A DNA stretch of 64,000 nucleotides, from contig NZ_CALPCS010000010.1 in the NCBI RefSeq assembly GCF_943193065.1, positions 21,667 to 85,666 of the forward strand, in the 5' to 3' direction. Source of the stretch: Veillonella agrestimuris (GTDB taxonomy: Bacteria > Bacillota > Negativicutes > Veillonellales > Veillonellaceae). Positions 16,966-26,036 of the stretch are shown here, piece by piece (the stretch's first letter is position 1; every line of letters starts with the position of its first letter). Under the pieces are notes generated by a model. That model was not told the DNA's origin and made no database searches. It was given only the letters and a program-made list of their open reading frames with translations. A program made the translations under genes and the position numbers.

Positions 16966-18321
16966 ATGGGTAAAAGAGTAAGACTTATGGAAACCGTTCT
17001 TCGTGACGGTCATCAATCTTTATTGGCAACTCGTATGCGTATCGGCCAAATGGTACCAGTTCTTGGTCAATTGGACGAAATCGGCTACGAAGCTTTAGAA
17101 TGTTGGGGCGGTGCTACATATGATAGCTGCCTTCGTTTCTTAAACGAAGATCCTTGGGAACGCCTTCGCACATTAAAAGCAGGTTTGAAAAACACTCCTT
17201 TACAAATGTTGCTTCGTGGTCAAAACTTATTAGGCTACAAACACTACGCTGATGACGTGGTAGAAGCATTCTGTAAAGCAGCAGTTCGCAATGGTATCGA
17301 TCGTATCCGTATTTTCGATGCTTTGAACGATCCTCGCAATATGGAAAAAGCTATTCAATATTCCAAAGCAGCAGGTGCTCACGTACAATCTGCGATGGTA
17401 TATACTATTTCTCCAGTTCACACTACTGAAAACTTCTTGAAAGTAGCTGAAACATTAGTAGAAATGGGTACAGATTCCTTGTGTATCAAAGATATGTCTG
17501 GTTTGATGGCTCCAGCTGATGCATACGATATGGTGTCTACTTTCAAAAAACGTTTCGGTGACAACCTTGACATTGATTTACACAGCCATTTCACAACTGG
17601 TCTTGCATCTGCTACATATTGGGAAGCTGCTAAAGCTGGCGTAGATATCATCGATACTGCTATTTCCCCATTTGCACATGCTACAAGCCAACCAGCAACT
17701 GAAACTATGATTGAAATGTTTAAAGGTACTGAATTCGATACAGGTATGGACCTTGATAAATTCATTCCATTAGTTGATCATTTCCGTAAAGTAAAACAAG
17801 AAATCGCTGAAGAATTTAACTTGAAACCTGCTAGCGATGTAATTCCAGCAGTTCGTCGTTACCAAATTCCTGGCGGTATGTTGTCCAATACACAAAACCA
17901 ATTGAACGAAATGGGTATGGGCGATCGCTTCTTCGACGTTATGGATGAAATGCCACGCGTTCGTGAAGATTTAGGATTCCCTCCATTGGTAACGCCAACT
18001 TCTCAAATCGTTGGCACAATGGCGATGATGAACGTTATGATGGGCGAACGTTATAAAATGGTTCCTAACGAAGTTAAAGACCTTGTTCGTGGTAAATACG
18101 GTTCGTTGCCTGCTCAAGTTTCTGACGAAATCCGTCAAACTATCATTGGCGACGAACAACCTATCACTTGCCGTCCAGCTGACTTAATCGCTCCAGAAAT
18201 GGAAGGTTACCGTCAAGATTTGGCAACAAAAGGTTACAACAATATTACAGATGACGATGTATTAACATATGCTATGTTCCCAGAAGTAGCAATTAACTTC
18301 TTCGAAGCGAACCGTCGTTAA
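16966..18321 (+). CDS. oxaloacetate decarboxylase alpha / pyruvate carboxyltransferase subunit (biotin-dependent)
   Basis: A 451-residue carboxyltransferase subunit of the pyruvate carboxylase/oxaloacetate decarboxylase/transcarboxylase-5S family. Metal and catalytic marks are E-T-V-L-R-D-G-H-Q-S near residue 9-18, the carbamylated-lysine segment C-I-K-D-M-S-G near 170 and D-L-H-S-H-F near 202. I chose ATG 16966, behind GGAGG, over the longer frame from 16879. There is no C-terminal biotin-carrier domain, so the carrier must be a separate protein. It moves CO2 between carboxybiotin and pyruvate/oxaloacetate, central to lactate fermentation to propionate in Veillonella. Optimised-looking codons agree with high expression. 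Confidence 0.87.
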   Translation: MGKRVRLMETVLRDGHQSLLATRMRIGQMVPVLGQLDEIGYEALECWGGATYDSCLRFLNEDPWERLRTLKAGLKNTPLQMLLRGQNLLGYKHYADDVVEAFCKAAVRNGIDRIRIFDALNDPRNMEKAIQYSKAAGAHVQSAMVYTISPVHTTENFLKVAETLVEMGTDSLCIKDMSGLMAPADAYDMVSTFKKRFGDNLDIDLHSHFTTGLASATYWEAAKAGVDIIDTAISPFAHATSQPATETMIEMFKGTEFDTGMDLDKFIPLVDHFRKVKQEIAEEFNLKPASDVIPAVRRYQIPGGMLSNTQNQLNEMGMGDRFFDVMDEMPRVREDLGFPPLVTPTSQIVGTMAMMNVMMGERYKMVPNEVKDLVRGKYGSLPAQVSDEIRQTIIGDEQPITCRPADLIAPEMEGYRQDLATKGYNNITDDDVLTYAMFPEVAINFFEANRR

Positions 18322-18330
18322 TCTCCATGT

Positions 18331-18367
18331 AAAAACAACTCTATCCTTTGGGGTAGAGTTGTTTTTT
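18331..18367 (+). terminator. intrinsic terminator after carboxyltransferase gene
   Basis: Stem AACAACTCTA ... TAGAGTTGTT with a short C/G-closed inner part, followed by T6, starts 10 bases after the stop. Confidence 0.9.
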
Positions 18368-18516
18368 AGTTCTTGTCATTTATGAAACATAAGACTATAA
18401 TAAATACATTACTAATATATTGTATAAAATCTAATGTGCAGTCATTGAGAATTATGTTGATTGTTGTATAGATAAAAATAAGAGAAAAGATCTATGGAGA
18501 AAGGAACATATAATCT

Positions 18517-19611
18517 ATGAAGTCTTATAAAAAGTCGATTATTGCTACTATTGTAGCCTTATGTATTGGACTCGGTGGAGGCTATTATATATTCCATCAT
18601 CATGAGCAACCGAGTCGGCCTACATCGATCTTTAATGAAAGTAAACCTTCCTCTACATTGAGTGAAGGCCGTGATACGTATGTAGTGCGGGCTGCTAAAA
18701 TGTCTGGCCCTGCGGTAGTGGGGATTACAACGCAAGTATTCCAAAAAGATATTTTTAACCGTACTATCTATGCTGGCGAAGGTGTCGGTTCTGGTGTACT
18801 CATTGACAATGATGGTCATATCGTAACGAACCATCACGTGGTAGCACGCTCTTATAATGGAGAGGTGACAGTGTCTTTGTCTGATGGGACGACTGTGCCA
18901 GGTAGAGTGATCGGTAGCGATGAACAATCCGACTTAGCCGTCGTTAAAATCGATGCACCAAGTGATATTAAGCCTATCGAAGTGGGCGACTCCGATAGTT
19001 TACAAGTAGGGGAACCAGCTATTGCTATCGGCAATCCGCTAGGTTTAGAATTTAAAGGGAGCGTTACATCTGGTGTAATTAGTGCCTTAGCCCGTACAGT
19101 AGATAGCCAAGGTCAACGATTTCCATTGATTCAAACGGATGCAGCTATCAATCCAGGTAACTCTGGGGGAGCATTGCTCAATGCGGATGGTCAATTAATT
19201 GGTATTAATAGTTCTAAAATCTCTAAAGAAGGTATTGAAGGGATGGGATTTGCCATTCCTATTAATGCAGCTAAACCAATTATTGAGTCTATTATAAAAA
19301 CAGGAAAAGTAACACGCCCTTATTTAGGTATTTGGGCAATTGATAAACAAACAGCAGCTCGCAATAATGTATCCTATGAGGGGACAGGGCTCTTAATTGT
19401 TCAACTTGATCCTTCTGGGCCAGCTGCACAAGCAGGTATTCGAGAAGGGGATGTTATTACACAAGTAGATGGTATTGATATTACGACTCTCGTTGATTTA
19501 AAAGAAGCCGTTGATAAACGAAGTCCTGGTGATCAAATTCTTATATCTATTACACAAAATGGACGTACCATAAGTGGACAATTGACATTAGGGGAAATGA
19601 CGTCGAATTAA
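18517..19611 (+). CDS. HtrA/Deg-family serine protease
   Basis: A 364-residue envelope protease. It has an N-terminal membrane anchor (residues about 7-26), a trypsin-like domain with triad H107 (T-N-H-H-V-V), D139 (S-D-L-A-V-V-K) and S216 (G-N-S-G-G), and one C-terminal PDZ domain (about 270-355). It degrades misfolded extracytoplasmic proteins. The single PDZ is the DegS/Gram-positive HtrA layout, not the two-PDZ DegP one. It is monocistronic with its own terminator. Confidence 0.93.
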   Translation: MKSYKKSIIATIVALCIGLGGGYYIFHHHEQPSRPTSIFNESKPSSTLSEGRDTYVVRAAKMSGPAVVGITTQVFQKDIFNRTIYAGEGVGSGVLIDNDGHIVTNHHVVARSYNGEVTVSLSDGTTVPGRVIGSDEQSDLAVVKIDAPSDIKPIEVGDSDSLQVGEPAIAIGNPLGLEFKGSVTSGVISALARTVDSQGQRFPLIQTDAAINPGNSGGALLNADGQLIGINSSKISKEGIEGMGFAIPINAAKPIIESIIKTGKVTRPYLGIWAIDKQTAARNNVSYEGTGLLIVQLDPSGPAAQAGIREGDVITQVDGIDITTLVDLKEAVDKRSPGDQILISITQNGRTISGQLTLGEMTSN

Positions 19612-19661
19612 TCATAATTACATAGTATGATTGCCTATCATTCAAGTAGGCCTGAATTAAG

Positions 19662-19695
19662 AAGAGTGGATCGCATATGAGGTCCACTCTTTTTG
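19662..19695 (+). terminator. intrinsic terminator after htrA-like gene
   Basis: A 9-bp stem AAGAGTGGA / TCCACTCTT with a 12-base loop and T run. Confidence 0.88.
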
Positions 19696-19920
19696 TATGA
19701 TGATAAAAGTACAATATTTTTATACTTATCAACCCTTATATATGCTGAACTCTTTATATTGTTTCATACAAATTTTTGCAAAATTTAAAATAGTACCTTG
19801 CATTATATAATACCGTATGATATTATGTACATGTGATTAAACAGTAGCTAGTTAGTTAGGTGCTATTTAATAAGTAAAATATATGATTAACTATCTAATG
19901 AAAGTAATTATGGAGGAACC

Positions 19921-20244
19921 ATGCAAGTTCAATTAAAAAAGGGAGTTATGGATATGCTTGTATTAGCATTACTAACTCAAGAGGATCGGTATGGGTATGA
20001 CATTGTTAGTCGCATTTCTGAATATATAGAAATTTCGGAAGGAACCATTTACCCATTATTTAATAGATTAAAAAAAGAAGGTTATGTAGAGACATATTTG
20101 AAAGAATCTTCATCTGGCCCATCTCGTAAATACTATCATATTACAGAGGGTGGTATTGAAGCATATAACAATATGCGCCGCGAATGGAATGAATTTTCCA
20201 GCATCGTAAACTTATTGTTAAAAGGAGTAGATATTAATGAATAA
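19921..20244 (+). CDS. PadR-family transcriptional regulator
   Basis: A 107-residue winged-helix regulator of the PadR-s1 type. The diagnostic segment reads Y-G-Y-D-I-V near residue 24, then E-G-T-I-Y-P-L-F-N-R-L near 41 and S-R-K-Y-Y-H-I-T-E-G-G near 66-76. Such proteins usually repress the genes that follow. Here those are a DUF1700 membrane protein (8-base overlap) and a small secreted protein, so the unit is probably autoregulated and envelope-stress linked. Confidence 0.9.
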   Translation: MQVQLKKGVMDMLVLALLTQEDRYGYDIVSRISEYIEISEGTIYPLFNRLKKEGYVETYLKESSSGPSRKYYHITEGGIEAYNNMRREWNEFSSIVNLLLKGVDINE

Positions 20245-20806
20245 GGAACAATTTTTACAACTATTAAAACAGACTTTTAGTAATGCTGGCGTAGCCGATG
20301 TAGATGATATTATTGAAATTTATGAAGACCACTTCTTAGCTGGTTACGAACGAGGGTTAACAGATAGCGAAATCATTAAATCATTAGGTACGCCATCTGA
20401 AATTTACGCTTCTTATGTAGAAGCTGGTGTCATTACTGAAAGTGACAGTACACTAGGAGATAAAAAGATTAATATGCAATTTGTATATGAACGATTTGAG
20501 GACTATAAAGAACGTTTATTGCCACAATTACCTGGTATGGCACGAACTGCAGGGAGTACGCTTCTAGCGATTGGCGGAGGTCTATCCATTGCTGCCGGCA
20601 TACTCGTATTTATCTGTATTCCTGCCATTTTATATTTGCTTAGCATTTCGTGGCAACCCTTTGAAAATGTAACGGCTTTGCCAGCTGCATCGATGGTAAC
20701 GATGATTATGATTTTTGGCATGGGTCTATTTGGTGGACTCACTTGCATTTTTATCGGTATGGAATTACGCAATTTAAGACATAGATATTTTAATAATCAA
20801 CAATAG
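20237..20806 (+). CDS. DUF1700 (HAAS-type) membrane protein
   Basis: A 189-residue protein with an N-terminal helical HAAS/DUF1700 domain (residues about 1-60, including Y-E-D-H-F and L-G-T-P-S-E-I) and two C-terminal membrane segments (about 100-128 and 140-168). Genes of this type are typical partners of PadR regulators. The start overlaps the PadR stop. The PadR-HAAS pair senses or controls membrane-related conditions in Firmicutes; the trigger is unknown. Confidence 0.85.
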   Translation: MNKEQFLQLLKQTFSNAGVADVDDIIEIYEDHFLAGYERGLTDSEIIKSLGTPSEIYASYVEAGVITESDSTLGDKKINMQFVYERFEDYKERLLPQLPGMARTAGSTLLAIGGGLSIAAGILVFICIPAILYLLSISWQPFENVTALPAASMVTMIMIFGMGLFGGLTCIFIGMELRNLRHRYFNNQQ

Positions 20807-20816
20807 GAGAGTATAT

Positions 20817-21182
20817 ATGAAACGTATTATAGTGACAGCGATTTTGACTGTTATCTTTGCAGTAGGTACAGTTACATCATTTATTGCTAATGATTTATCC
20901 AATGTAACACAATGGCTTCAAACGAATGAATCTCAATTTAAAAAGCCACCTAAACACGATCGCCATAAGGAGAACAAAGATGGTAAGTATAACAAGGATA
21001 TGCGCGATGGTAAACATAGCCCAGCAGGTCAACCTATGGCACCTAATGGTCCTATGAATGGTGCACATCAGGGGCAACCGATGAACTCACCACATACTCC
21101 GATGAATAATCCAGATGGTAATATGCCACAACAAGGGCATGCACCAGCAGATACGCCACAAAATATACCACAAGCTAACTAA
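20817..21182 (+). CDS. small secreted or anchored low-complexity protein
   Basis: A 121-residue protein with a hydrophobic N-terminus (residues about 4-22) followed by a Lys/Asp/His-rich block and then a Pro-Met-Asn-Gly-Gln-rich tail with repeated M-N-x-P and Q-P-M motifs. It looks disordered and exported. No family is recognised. It is 10 bases after the DUF1700 gene and ends the PadR operon. The Met- and His-rich tail could bind metal, but this is speculation. Confidence 0.65.
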   Translation: MKRIIVTAILTVIFAVGTVTSFIANDLSNVTQWLQTNESQFKKPPKHDRHKENKDGKYNKDMRDGKHSPAGQPMAPNGPMNGAHQGQPMNSPHTPMNNPDGNMPQQGHAPADTPQNIPQAN

Positions 21183-21267
21183 TCAATAGAGATAATAGCT
21201 AGTGAAATTAAAAATTGAAAACTAACAGTTGATATAATAACATATAGCAATATATGATGATATAGAT

Positions 21268-21305
21268 AAAAAGAAGGCCCGAGAGGAGCCTTCTTCTTTT
21301 TTTTA
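21268..21305. terminator. bidirectional terminator between PadR operon and pyrFE
   Basis: Stem AAGAAGGC(C) ... GGAGCCTTCTT followed by a long T run on plus. On minus it is preceded by a matching A run, so it can end both converging operons. Confidence 0.85.
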
Positions 21306-21314
21306 TTTTTTTGA

Positions 21315-21902
21315 TTATTTAATATGTTTAGAACCACGTTCTGTCATAGGCGTTCCAGCTTGGCAAAGTGGGCACGCATCTGGTTGGTATGTTGGTACTT
21401 CAAGGTTTAACAACGCTTGTACTTTATCCATTGGTACACCGAATTCTGCTTTGCCGCCAGAGCGGTTAACAAGTAAGCCTACACCGACGATTTCGCCGCC
21501 AGAGTTATTTACAACGTTCACAACTTCTTGTACAGAACCGCCAGTTGTAACGATATCTTCTACGATGAGAACCCGTGTACCAGGCTCGATTTTAAAGCCT
21601 CGGCGCAATGTCATAACACCTTTTTCGCGTTCCGTAAAGATAGCGCGTGTGCCTAGGGCTTTTCCTACTTCGTGAGCCAATAAGATACCACCAGTCATTG
21701 GACCAATAACTAGCTCTACCTGTTGATCACGGAATCGCTCAGCTAATTCTTTACATAATGTTTCTGTGTACTTAGGATGTTGTAATACGTTGAATTTCTC
21801 TACATACATAGGACTATGTAAACCAGATGTTAATAAAAAGTGGCCTTCTAAGATGGCTTCGGTATCGATTAATAATTGTTTTACTTCTTGTTCTGTCATC
21901 AT
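21315..21902 (-). CDS. pyrE: orotate phosphoribosyltransferase
   Basis: A 195-residue type I phosphoribosyltransferase making OMP from orotate and PRPP. The PRPP loop V-L-I-V-E-D-I-V-T-T-G-G-S is near residues 109-121. A C-terminal C-P-L-C pair near residues 177-180 is extra to the minimal fold and could bind metal. The start overlaps the pyrF stop as ATGA, so the two are translationally coupled. It works with PyrF in the last two steps of UMP synthesis. Confidence 0.93.
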   Translation of the reverse strand: MMTEQEVKQLLIDTEAILEGHFLLTSGLHSPMYVEKFNVLQHPKYTETLCKELAERFRDQQVELVIGPMTGGILLAHEVGKALGTRAIFTEREKGVMTLRRGFKIEPGTRVLIVEDIVTTGGSVQEVVNVVNNSGGEIVGVGLLVNRSGGKAEFGVPMDKVQALLNLEVPTYQPDACPLCQAGTPMTERGSKHIK

Positions 21903-22618
21903 TTGGATATACTCTCCATTTCTTCAATAATTAAACGAACTGCTTCTTGTGGTTTTTCTGCTTGTGTAATGGGGCGTCCGATTACGAGGCGAGAGGCGCC
22001 ATCTTGTAATGCACTGGATGGAGTAGCAATACGTTTCTGGTCGTTCGTAGCTGCAAAAGATGGGCGAATGCCTGGTGTAATGATGAGAAAGTCAGGACCA
22101 CAAGCTTCTCGAATCATCTTTGCTTCTAAGGCAGAACATACAACACCATCCATACCGCAACTTTGAGCTAGTTTGGCAAGGTTGATAACTTGATCAGAAA
22201 TTGGCAATTGTCCGCCAATGGCTGTCCACGATTCATCATCAAAACTAGTTAATACGGTAATAGCTAATAATTTAGGTCGTTCTATGCCGAGTTTTGCCGC
22301 ACTTTCATGAGCTGCTTCGACGGCAGCTTTCATCATGATAGGACCACCTTGGCCATGGATGGTAATTAAGCTAGCGCCGAGGCGAGTTAAAGACGATACG
22401 CCATGAGCCACAGTGTTGGGAATATCGTGGAGTTTCAAATCGAGGAACACCTGTTTCCCTTGTTCTTGTAAGTAACGAACTGTTTGTTCCCCTTCAGCGT
22501 AAAAAAGCTCCATACCGACTTTGTAAAAGCTAACAGCATCACCAAGGGATGAAACAATAGCTTTCATATTGTCCATAGTGGATACGTCGAGGGCTACAAT
22601 GAGTCTATCATCTGCCAT
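21899..22618 (-). CDS. pyrF: orotidine 5'-phosphate decarboxylase
   Basis: A 239-residue TIM-barrel decarboxylase converting OMP to UMP. The active-site lysines and aspartates are in F-L-D-L-K-L-H-D-I-P-N-T near residues 57-68. The phosphate-binding end reads V-I-G-R-P-I-T. It is the first gene of a pyrFE pair on the minus strand. The remaining pyr genes are not in this window. Confidence 0.94.
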   Translation of the reverse strand: MADDRLIVALDVSTMDNMKAIVSSLGDAVSFYKVGMELFYAEGEQTVRYLQEQGKQVFLDLKLHDIPNTVAHGVSSLTRLGASLITIHGQGGPIMMKAAVEAAHESAAKLGIERPKLLAITVLTSFDDESWTAIGGQLPISDQVINLAKLAQSCGMDGVVCSALEAKMIREACGPDFLIITPGIRPSFAATNDQKRIATPSSALQDGASRLVIGRPITQAEKPQEAVRLIIEEMESISK

Positions 22619-22838
22619 ATTCCAACCTCCATAGTACTTATATATCTAAATAATTTTCACATACCACAGGGGCTCCTGTCAATGAGAAGGACAATAAAAT
22701 AGTAGGCAAACGTGGTATAATAAATAGAGAATTAAACTCAGTTATATACATATATAACTGAATTGCTATATATTTTCTGTACTAAGTGTACAGCCATTCG
22801 TAGGTTAGAAGGAAATTTATTATTTTGAAAGGAGATCT

Positions 22839-23468
22839 ATGTTAGATTTTGTTGCGTTAGATTTTGAAACAGCTAATAAATATAAAAATAGTGCCTGCTC
22901 ATTAGCCGTCATTACAGTGGAAAATGGAGAGATTACAAAGAAAGCCTATAGCTTGATTAAGCCTCCATTTATGTCCTTTGATCCAGAGAATATTGAAATT
23001 CATGGTATTGAACCGAAAGATGTGATGCATGAAAAGACTTTCGACCAATTGTGGGATGCTATTTATGAAAATCATTTAAAAGGGAAAATTATGATTGCTC
23101 ATAATGCTAAATTTGATATGGGCGTATTACGAGCGACCCTCGATTACTATAAAATTCCTTGGCCTAATTTAGATTATGCGTGTACTGTAAAATTATCTCG
23201 TGCAGTATGGCCCGATTTAGTAAATCATAAATTGAATACCATGGCTGCTTATTTAGGCGTTGAATTTAGACATCACTATGCCTTAGATGATGCGGAAACA
23301 TGTGCTAAAGTTGCTGTTGAAGCAGCTCGTTTAAAAGGTGCTCAATCATTACCAGAATTACTAGCTAAAACGGGGGTGCCTTTAGAACCATTTATCGATG
23401 AGAAAAATAAAGAAGCACAAGCAGCCTTACATAAAGAGCCAGAACCAGAGCAGATGTCTTTCTTCTAG
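22839..23468 (+). CDS. DEDDh 3'-5' exonuclease (DnaQ-like)
   Basis: A 209-residue exonuclease with the DEDDh signature: A-L-D-F-E-T (D8, E10), I-A-H-N-A-K-F-D near 88-95 and H-Y-A-L-D-D-A-E near 149-156. It resembles stand-alone DnaQ-like proteins of Firmicutes that trim DNA or RNA 3' ends. The C-terminus ends in Q-M-S-F-F, which resembles a beta-clamp binding peptide, so it may be recruited to the replisome or repair sites. AGGAG precedes the ATG. It sits 32 bases before deoC. Confidence 0.85.
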   Translation: MLDFVALDFETANKYKNSACSLAVITVENGEITKKAYSLIKPPFMSFDPENIEIHGIEPKDVMHEKTFDQLWDAIYENHLKGKIMIAHNAKFDMGVLRATLDYYKIPWPNLDYACTVKLSRAVWPDLVNHKLNTMAAYLGVEFRHHYALDDAETCAKVAVEAARLKGAQSLPELLAKTGVPLEPFIDEKNKEAQAALHKEPEPEQMSFF

Positions 23469-23500
23469 AACTATCTTGTATTGGGAGAGGAGCCATAACT

Positions 23501-24163
23501 ATGACAGGAAAACAATTATTAGCTTATGTAGATCACACATTGTTAAAACCGGTAGCTACATGGGAAGAGATTAACCGACTATGTGAAGAAGCCGTTACGT
23601 ATCAAACGGCTTCTGCTTGCATTCCGCCAGACTTTGTAGAGGCGGCTCATAAGGACTATCCAGACTTAACGATTTGTACGGTCATTGGCTTTCCACTAGG
23701 GTATCAAACGACAGATACAAAGGTCGCTGAAACGGAAGAGGCCGTTCGAAATGGCGCTTCTGAAATTGATATGGTCGTCAATATTGGGGATGTGAAAGCC
23801 GGAAAATTTGATGCCGTTACAGAAGAGATTAAAACAGTTAAAGCCGCTTGCCAAGGACGGACGTTAAAGGTCATTGTGGAAACATGTTATTTAATTGATA
23901 GCGAGAAGGTTGCCCTCTGTCAATGTGTTACCGATGGCGGTGCAGAATTTATTAAAACCTCCACTGGCTTTGGTAGTGGTGGTGCTACATTAGAAGACGT
24001 TAAGTTATTCAAGAAACATATTGGCCCTCATGTACAAATCAAAGCGGCAGGCGGCATTCGCGACGTAGAAGACATGAAAGCTTATATCGCAGAAGGGTGC
24101 ACTCGTATTGGAGCCAGTGCTGCCGTCGACTTATTGCGTCATCGATTAGAAGAAGTTATATAA
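23501..24163 (+). CDS. deoC: deoxyribose-phosphate aldolase
   Basis: A 220-residue TIM-barrel aldolase splitting 2-deoxyribose 5-phosphate into acetaldehyde and glyceraldehyde 3-phosphate. The Schiff-base lysine lies in E-F-I-K-T-S-T-G-F near residue 152, and the second active-site lysine in V-Q-I-K-A-A-G-G-I near 181. It starts the nucleoside-salvage cluster deoC-pdp-(cdd). Confidence 0.94.
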   Translation: MTGKQLLAYVDHTLLKPVATWEEINRLCEEAVTYQTASACIPPDFVEAAHKDYPDLTICTVIGFPLGYQTTDTKVAETEEAVRNGASEIDMVVNIGDVKAGKFDAVTEEIKTVKAACQGRTLKVIVETCYLIDSEKVALCQCVTDGGAEFIKTSTGFGSGGATLEDVKLFKKHIGPHVQIKAAGGIRDVEDMKAYIAEGCTRIGASAAVDLLRHRLEEVI

Positions 24164-24258
24164 TGATGGCATACATGGTATGTAGGAACATAATGACGAA
24201 CGTATAGCAGGAAGAAGCATCCTGTAAAGTATGCTAAGAGTAATAAGTATGTAGGTGT

Positions 24259-25569
24259 ATGATGAGAATGTATGATTTGATCCTCAAAAAAAGACGACAT
24301 GAGGAATTAAGAGAGGAAGAAATTCAATATATCGTCACTCATTACGTGGATGGGACTATACCAGATTATCAGATGAGCGCTTTTTTGATGGCCGTTATGC
24401 TTCAAGGTATGACACACCGTGAGTTGGCTACTTTTACGATGGCTATGGCGAAATCGGGGACGATAGTGGACTTATCTGCTATTGACGGTGTCAAAGTAGA
24501 TAAACATAGCACCGGTGGTGTCGGTGACAAAACGACCCTTATTATCGGGGCTATCGTCGCCGCTTGTGGCGGTAAAGTAGCTAAAATGTCGGGTCGTGGC
24601 TTAGGCCATACAGGAGGGACCATTGATAAAATGGAGTCCATTCCTGGTCTTACGACGACATTGACAGAAGAGGACTTTATCAATCAAGTGAACGCCATTG
24701 GCTTGGCTGTTATCGGTCAATCCGATACTATAGCACCAGCGGACAAAAAAATATACGCCCTTCGGGACGTAACTGCTACGGTAGATAGTATTCCCCTCAT
24801 TGCGTCGTCTATTATGAGTAAAAAATTGGCGTCCGGTGCTGATGCTATTTTGCTAGACGTTAAAGTCGGTAGTGGAGCCTTTATGAAAACCTTAGATGAA
24901 GCTCGACAATTGGCTCATGCTATGGTAGATATTGGTTGTGCGAATGGACGCACTATGGGGGCTGTCATTACCGATATGGATATACCATTAGGCAGATCGA
25001 TTGGCAATGCGTTGGAAATTAAAGAGGTTATTGAAACCCTCCACAATGGAGGTCCTCCTGATTTGACTCATGAATGCCTCGTTATGGCTGCTCATATGCT
25101 CGCCATGGTTCATAAGGGGTTGCATACCTATGATGAATGTTTTCACATGGCACAGAATGCTTTGGAATCTGGGATGGCTCGTGAAAGCTTGCGTGCTATG
25201 ATCGATGCCCAAGGAGGCGATAGTAGAGTTATCGACGATGTCACCATTCTAGGTGAAGCGCAGTATAGTTACGCCGTGACAGCGCCAGCGAGTGGTTATA
25301 TTACCCATATGAATACAGAACAATGTGGTATTGCTGCGGTTATGCTCGGTGCAGGGCGCCTTACAAAAGATAGTTCTATTGATATGACGGCGGGTATTGT
25401 GATGCAGAAGAAGACCGGGGACTTTGTGGAATGCGGCGAAGTCATGGCTATCTTGTACGCTGATGATGCGTCACTCTTTGAAAAAGCTACAGATACCTAT
25501 GTAGAGGCCGTGACTATCGGTAGTGCTGCACCGATTATGGGTGACATTATATTGGATCAGATTGTATAA
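24259..25569 (+). CDS. pdp: pyrimidine-nucleoside phosphorylase
   Basis: A 436-residue phosphorylase of the thymidine/pyrimidine nucleoside type. The N-terminal M-R-M-Y-D-L-I-L-K-K start and the signature S-G-R-G-L-G-H-T-G-G-T-I-D-K near residue 112-125 are family hallmarks. K-x-S-T-G-G-V-G-D near 82-90 binds phosphate. It releases pyrimidine bases and (deoxy)ribose 1-phosphate, feeding DeoC. It lies between deoC and the broken cdd gene. Confidence 0.92.
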   Translation: MMRMYDLILKKRRHEELREEEIQYIVTHYVDGTIPDYQMSAFLMAVMLQGMTHRELATFTMAMAKSGTIVDLSAIDGVKVDKHSTGGVGDKTTLIIGAIVAACGGKVAKMSGRGLGHTGGTIDKMESIPGLTTTLTEEDFINQVNAIGLAVIGQSDTIAPADKKIYALRDVTATVDSIPLIASSIMSKKLASGADAILLDVKVGSGAFMKTLDEARQLAHAMVDIGCANGRTMGAVITDMDIPLGRSIGNALEIKEVIETLHNGGPPDLTHECLVMAAHMLAMVHKGLHTYDECFHMAQNALESGMARESLRAMIDAQGGDSRVIDDVTILGEAQYSYAVTAPASGYITHMNTEQCGIAAVMLGAGRLTKDSSIDMTAGIVMQKKTGDFVECGEVMAILYADDASLFEKATDTYVEAVTIGSAAPIMGDIILDQIV

Positions 25570-25594
25570 TTACATGATGTAGATAGAACTGTAA

Positions 25595-25955
25595 ATGGTG
25601 CAGATGAGGATGAATGGAATGACGAGAATAACACAAGAGGTAGTATTGCGATTGCTAGCCGCTGCCAAAGAAGGACGTAACCAGTCGTATAGTCCGTATT
25701 CTAATTTTGCTGTAGGGGCGGCCTTGCTCTGTAAAGATGGATCTATTATGACCGGCTGTAATGTAGAGAATGCATCCTATGGTTTGACTAATTGCGCAGA
25801 ACGGACGGCTATTTTCAAAGCTGTATCGGAAGGGCATAGAGAATTTCTAGCTATGGCTGTCGTTGCCGATACGGAAGGTCCATGCTATGGGCAATCTCGG
25901 TGACCATTACGAAATTATGACAATAGATGAAGTATTGCCTTATCGTTTTAAGTAG
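25595..25955 (+). pseudogene. cdd: cytidine deaminase, broken by internal deletion
   Basis: The first 94 residues match cytidine deaminase: Y-S-P-Y-S-N-F-A-V-G-A-A, then the first zinc motif N-C-A-E-R-T with its catalytic Glu. The usual P-C-G-A-C-R-Q zinc motif that should follow V-A-D-T-E-G-P is missing. The frame changes and stops at 25903. The C-terminal part resumes in another frame at about 25887 as G-N-L-G-D-H-Y-E-I-M-T-I-D-E-V-L-P-Y. About 20-25 codons are lost together with two zinc ligands, so the product cannot be active. The start could also be a downstream ATG (25610 or 25619). Confidence 0.88.
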
Positions 25956-25970
25956 AGCGTTGTAAGGAGA

Positions 25971-26012
25971 ACATAGCAAAAGAGCACCCGCGAGGGTGCT
26001 CTTTTGCTATGT
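25971..26012. terminator. 19-bp perfect palindromic bidirectional terminator
   Basis: Two perfect 19-base arms (25971-25989 and 25994-26012) enclose a GCGA loop of the GNRA type. The inner stem is G/C-rich (AGAGCACCC/GGGTGCTCT) with A4 and T4 on the flanks, so it can terminate both the cdd region and the converging metQ gene. Confidence 0.92.
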
Positions 26013-26036
26013 GTCCGTTCTATACTGGGATTCGGA

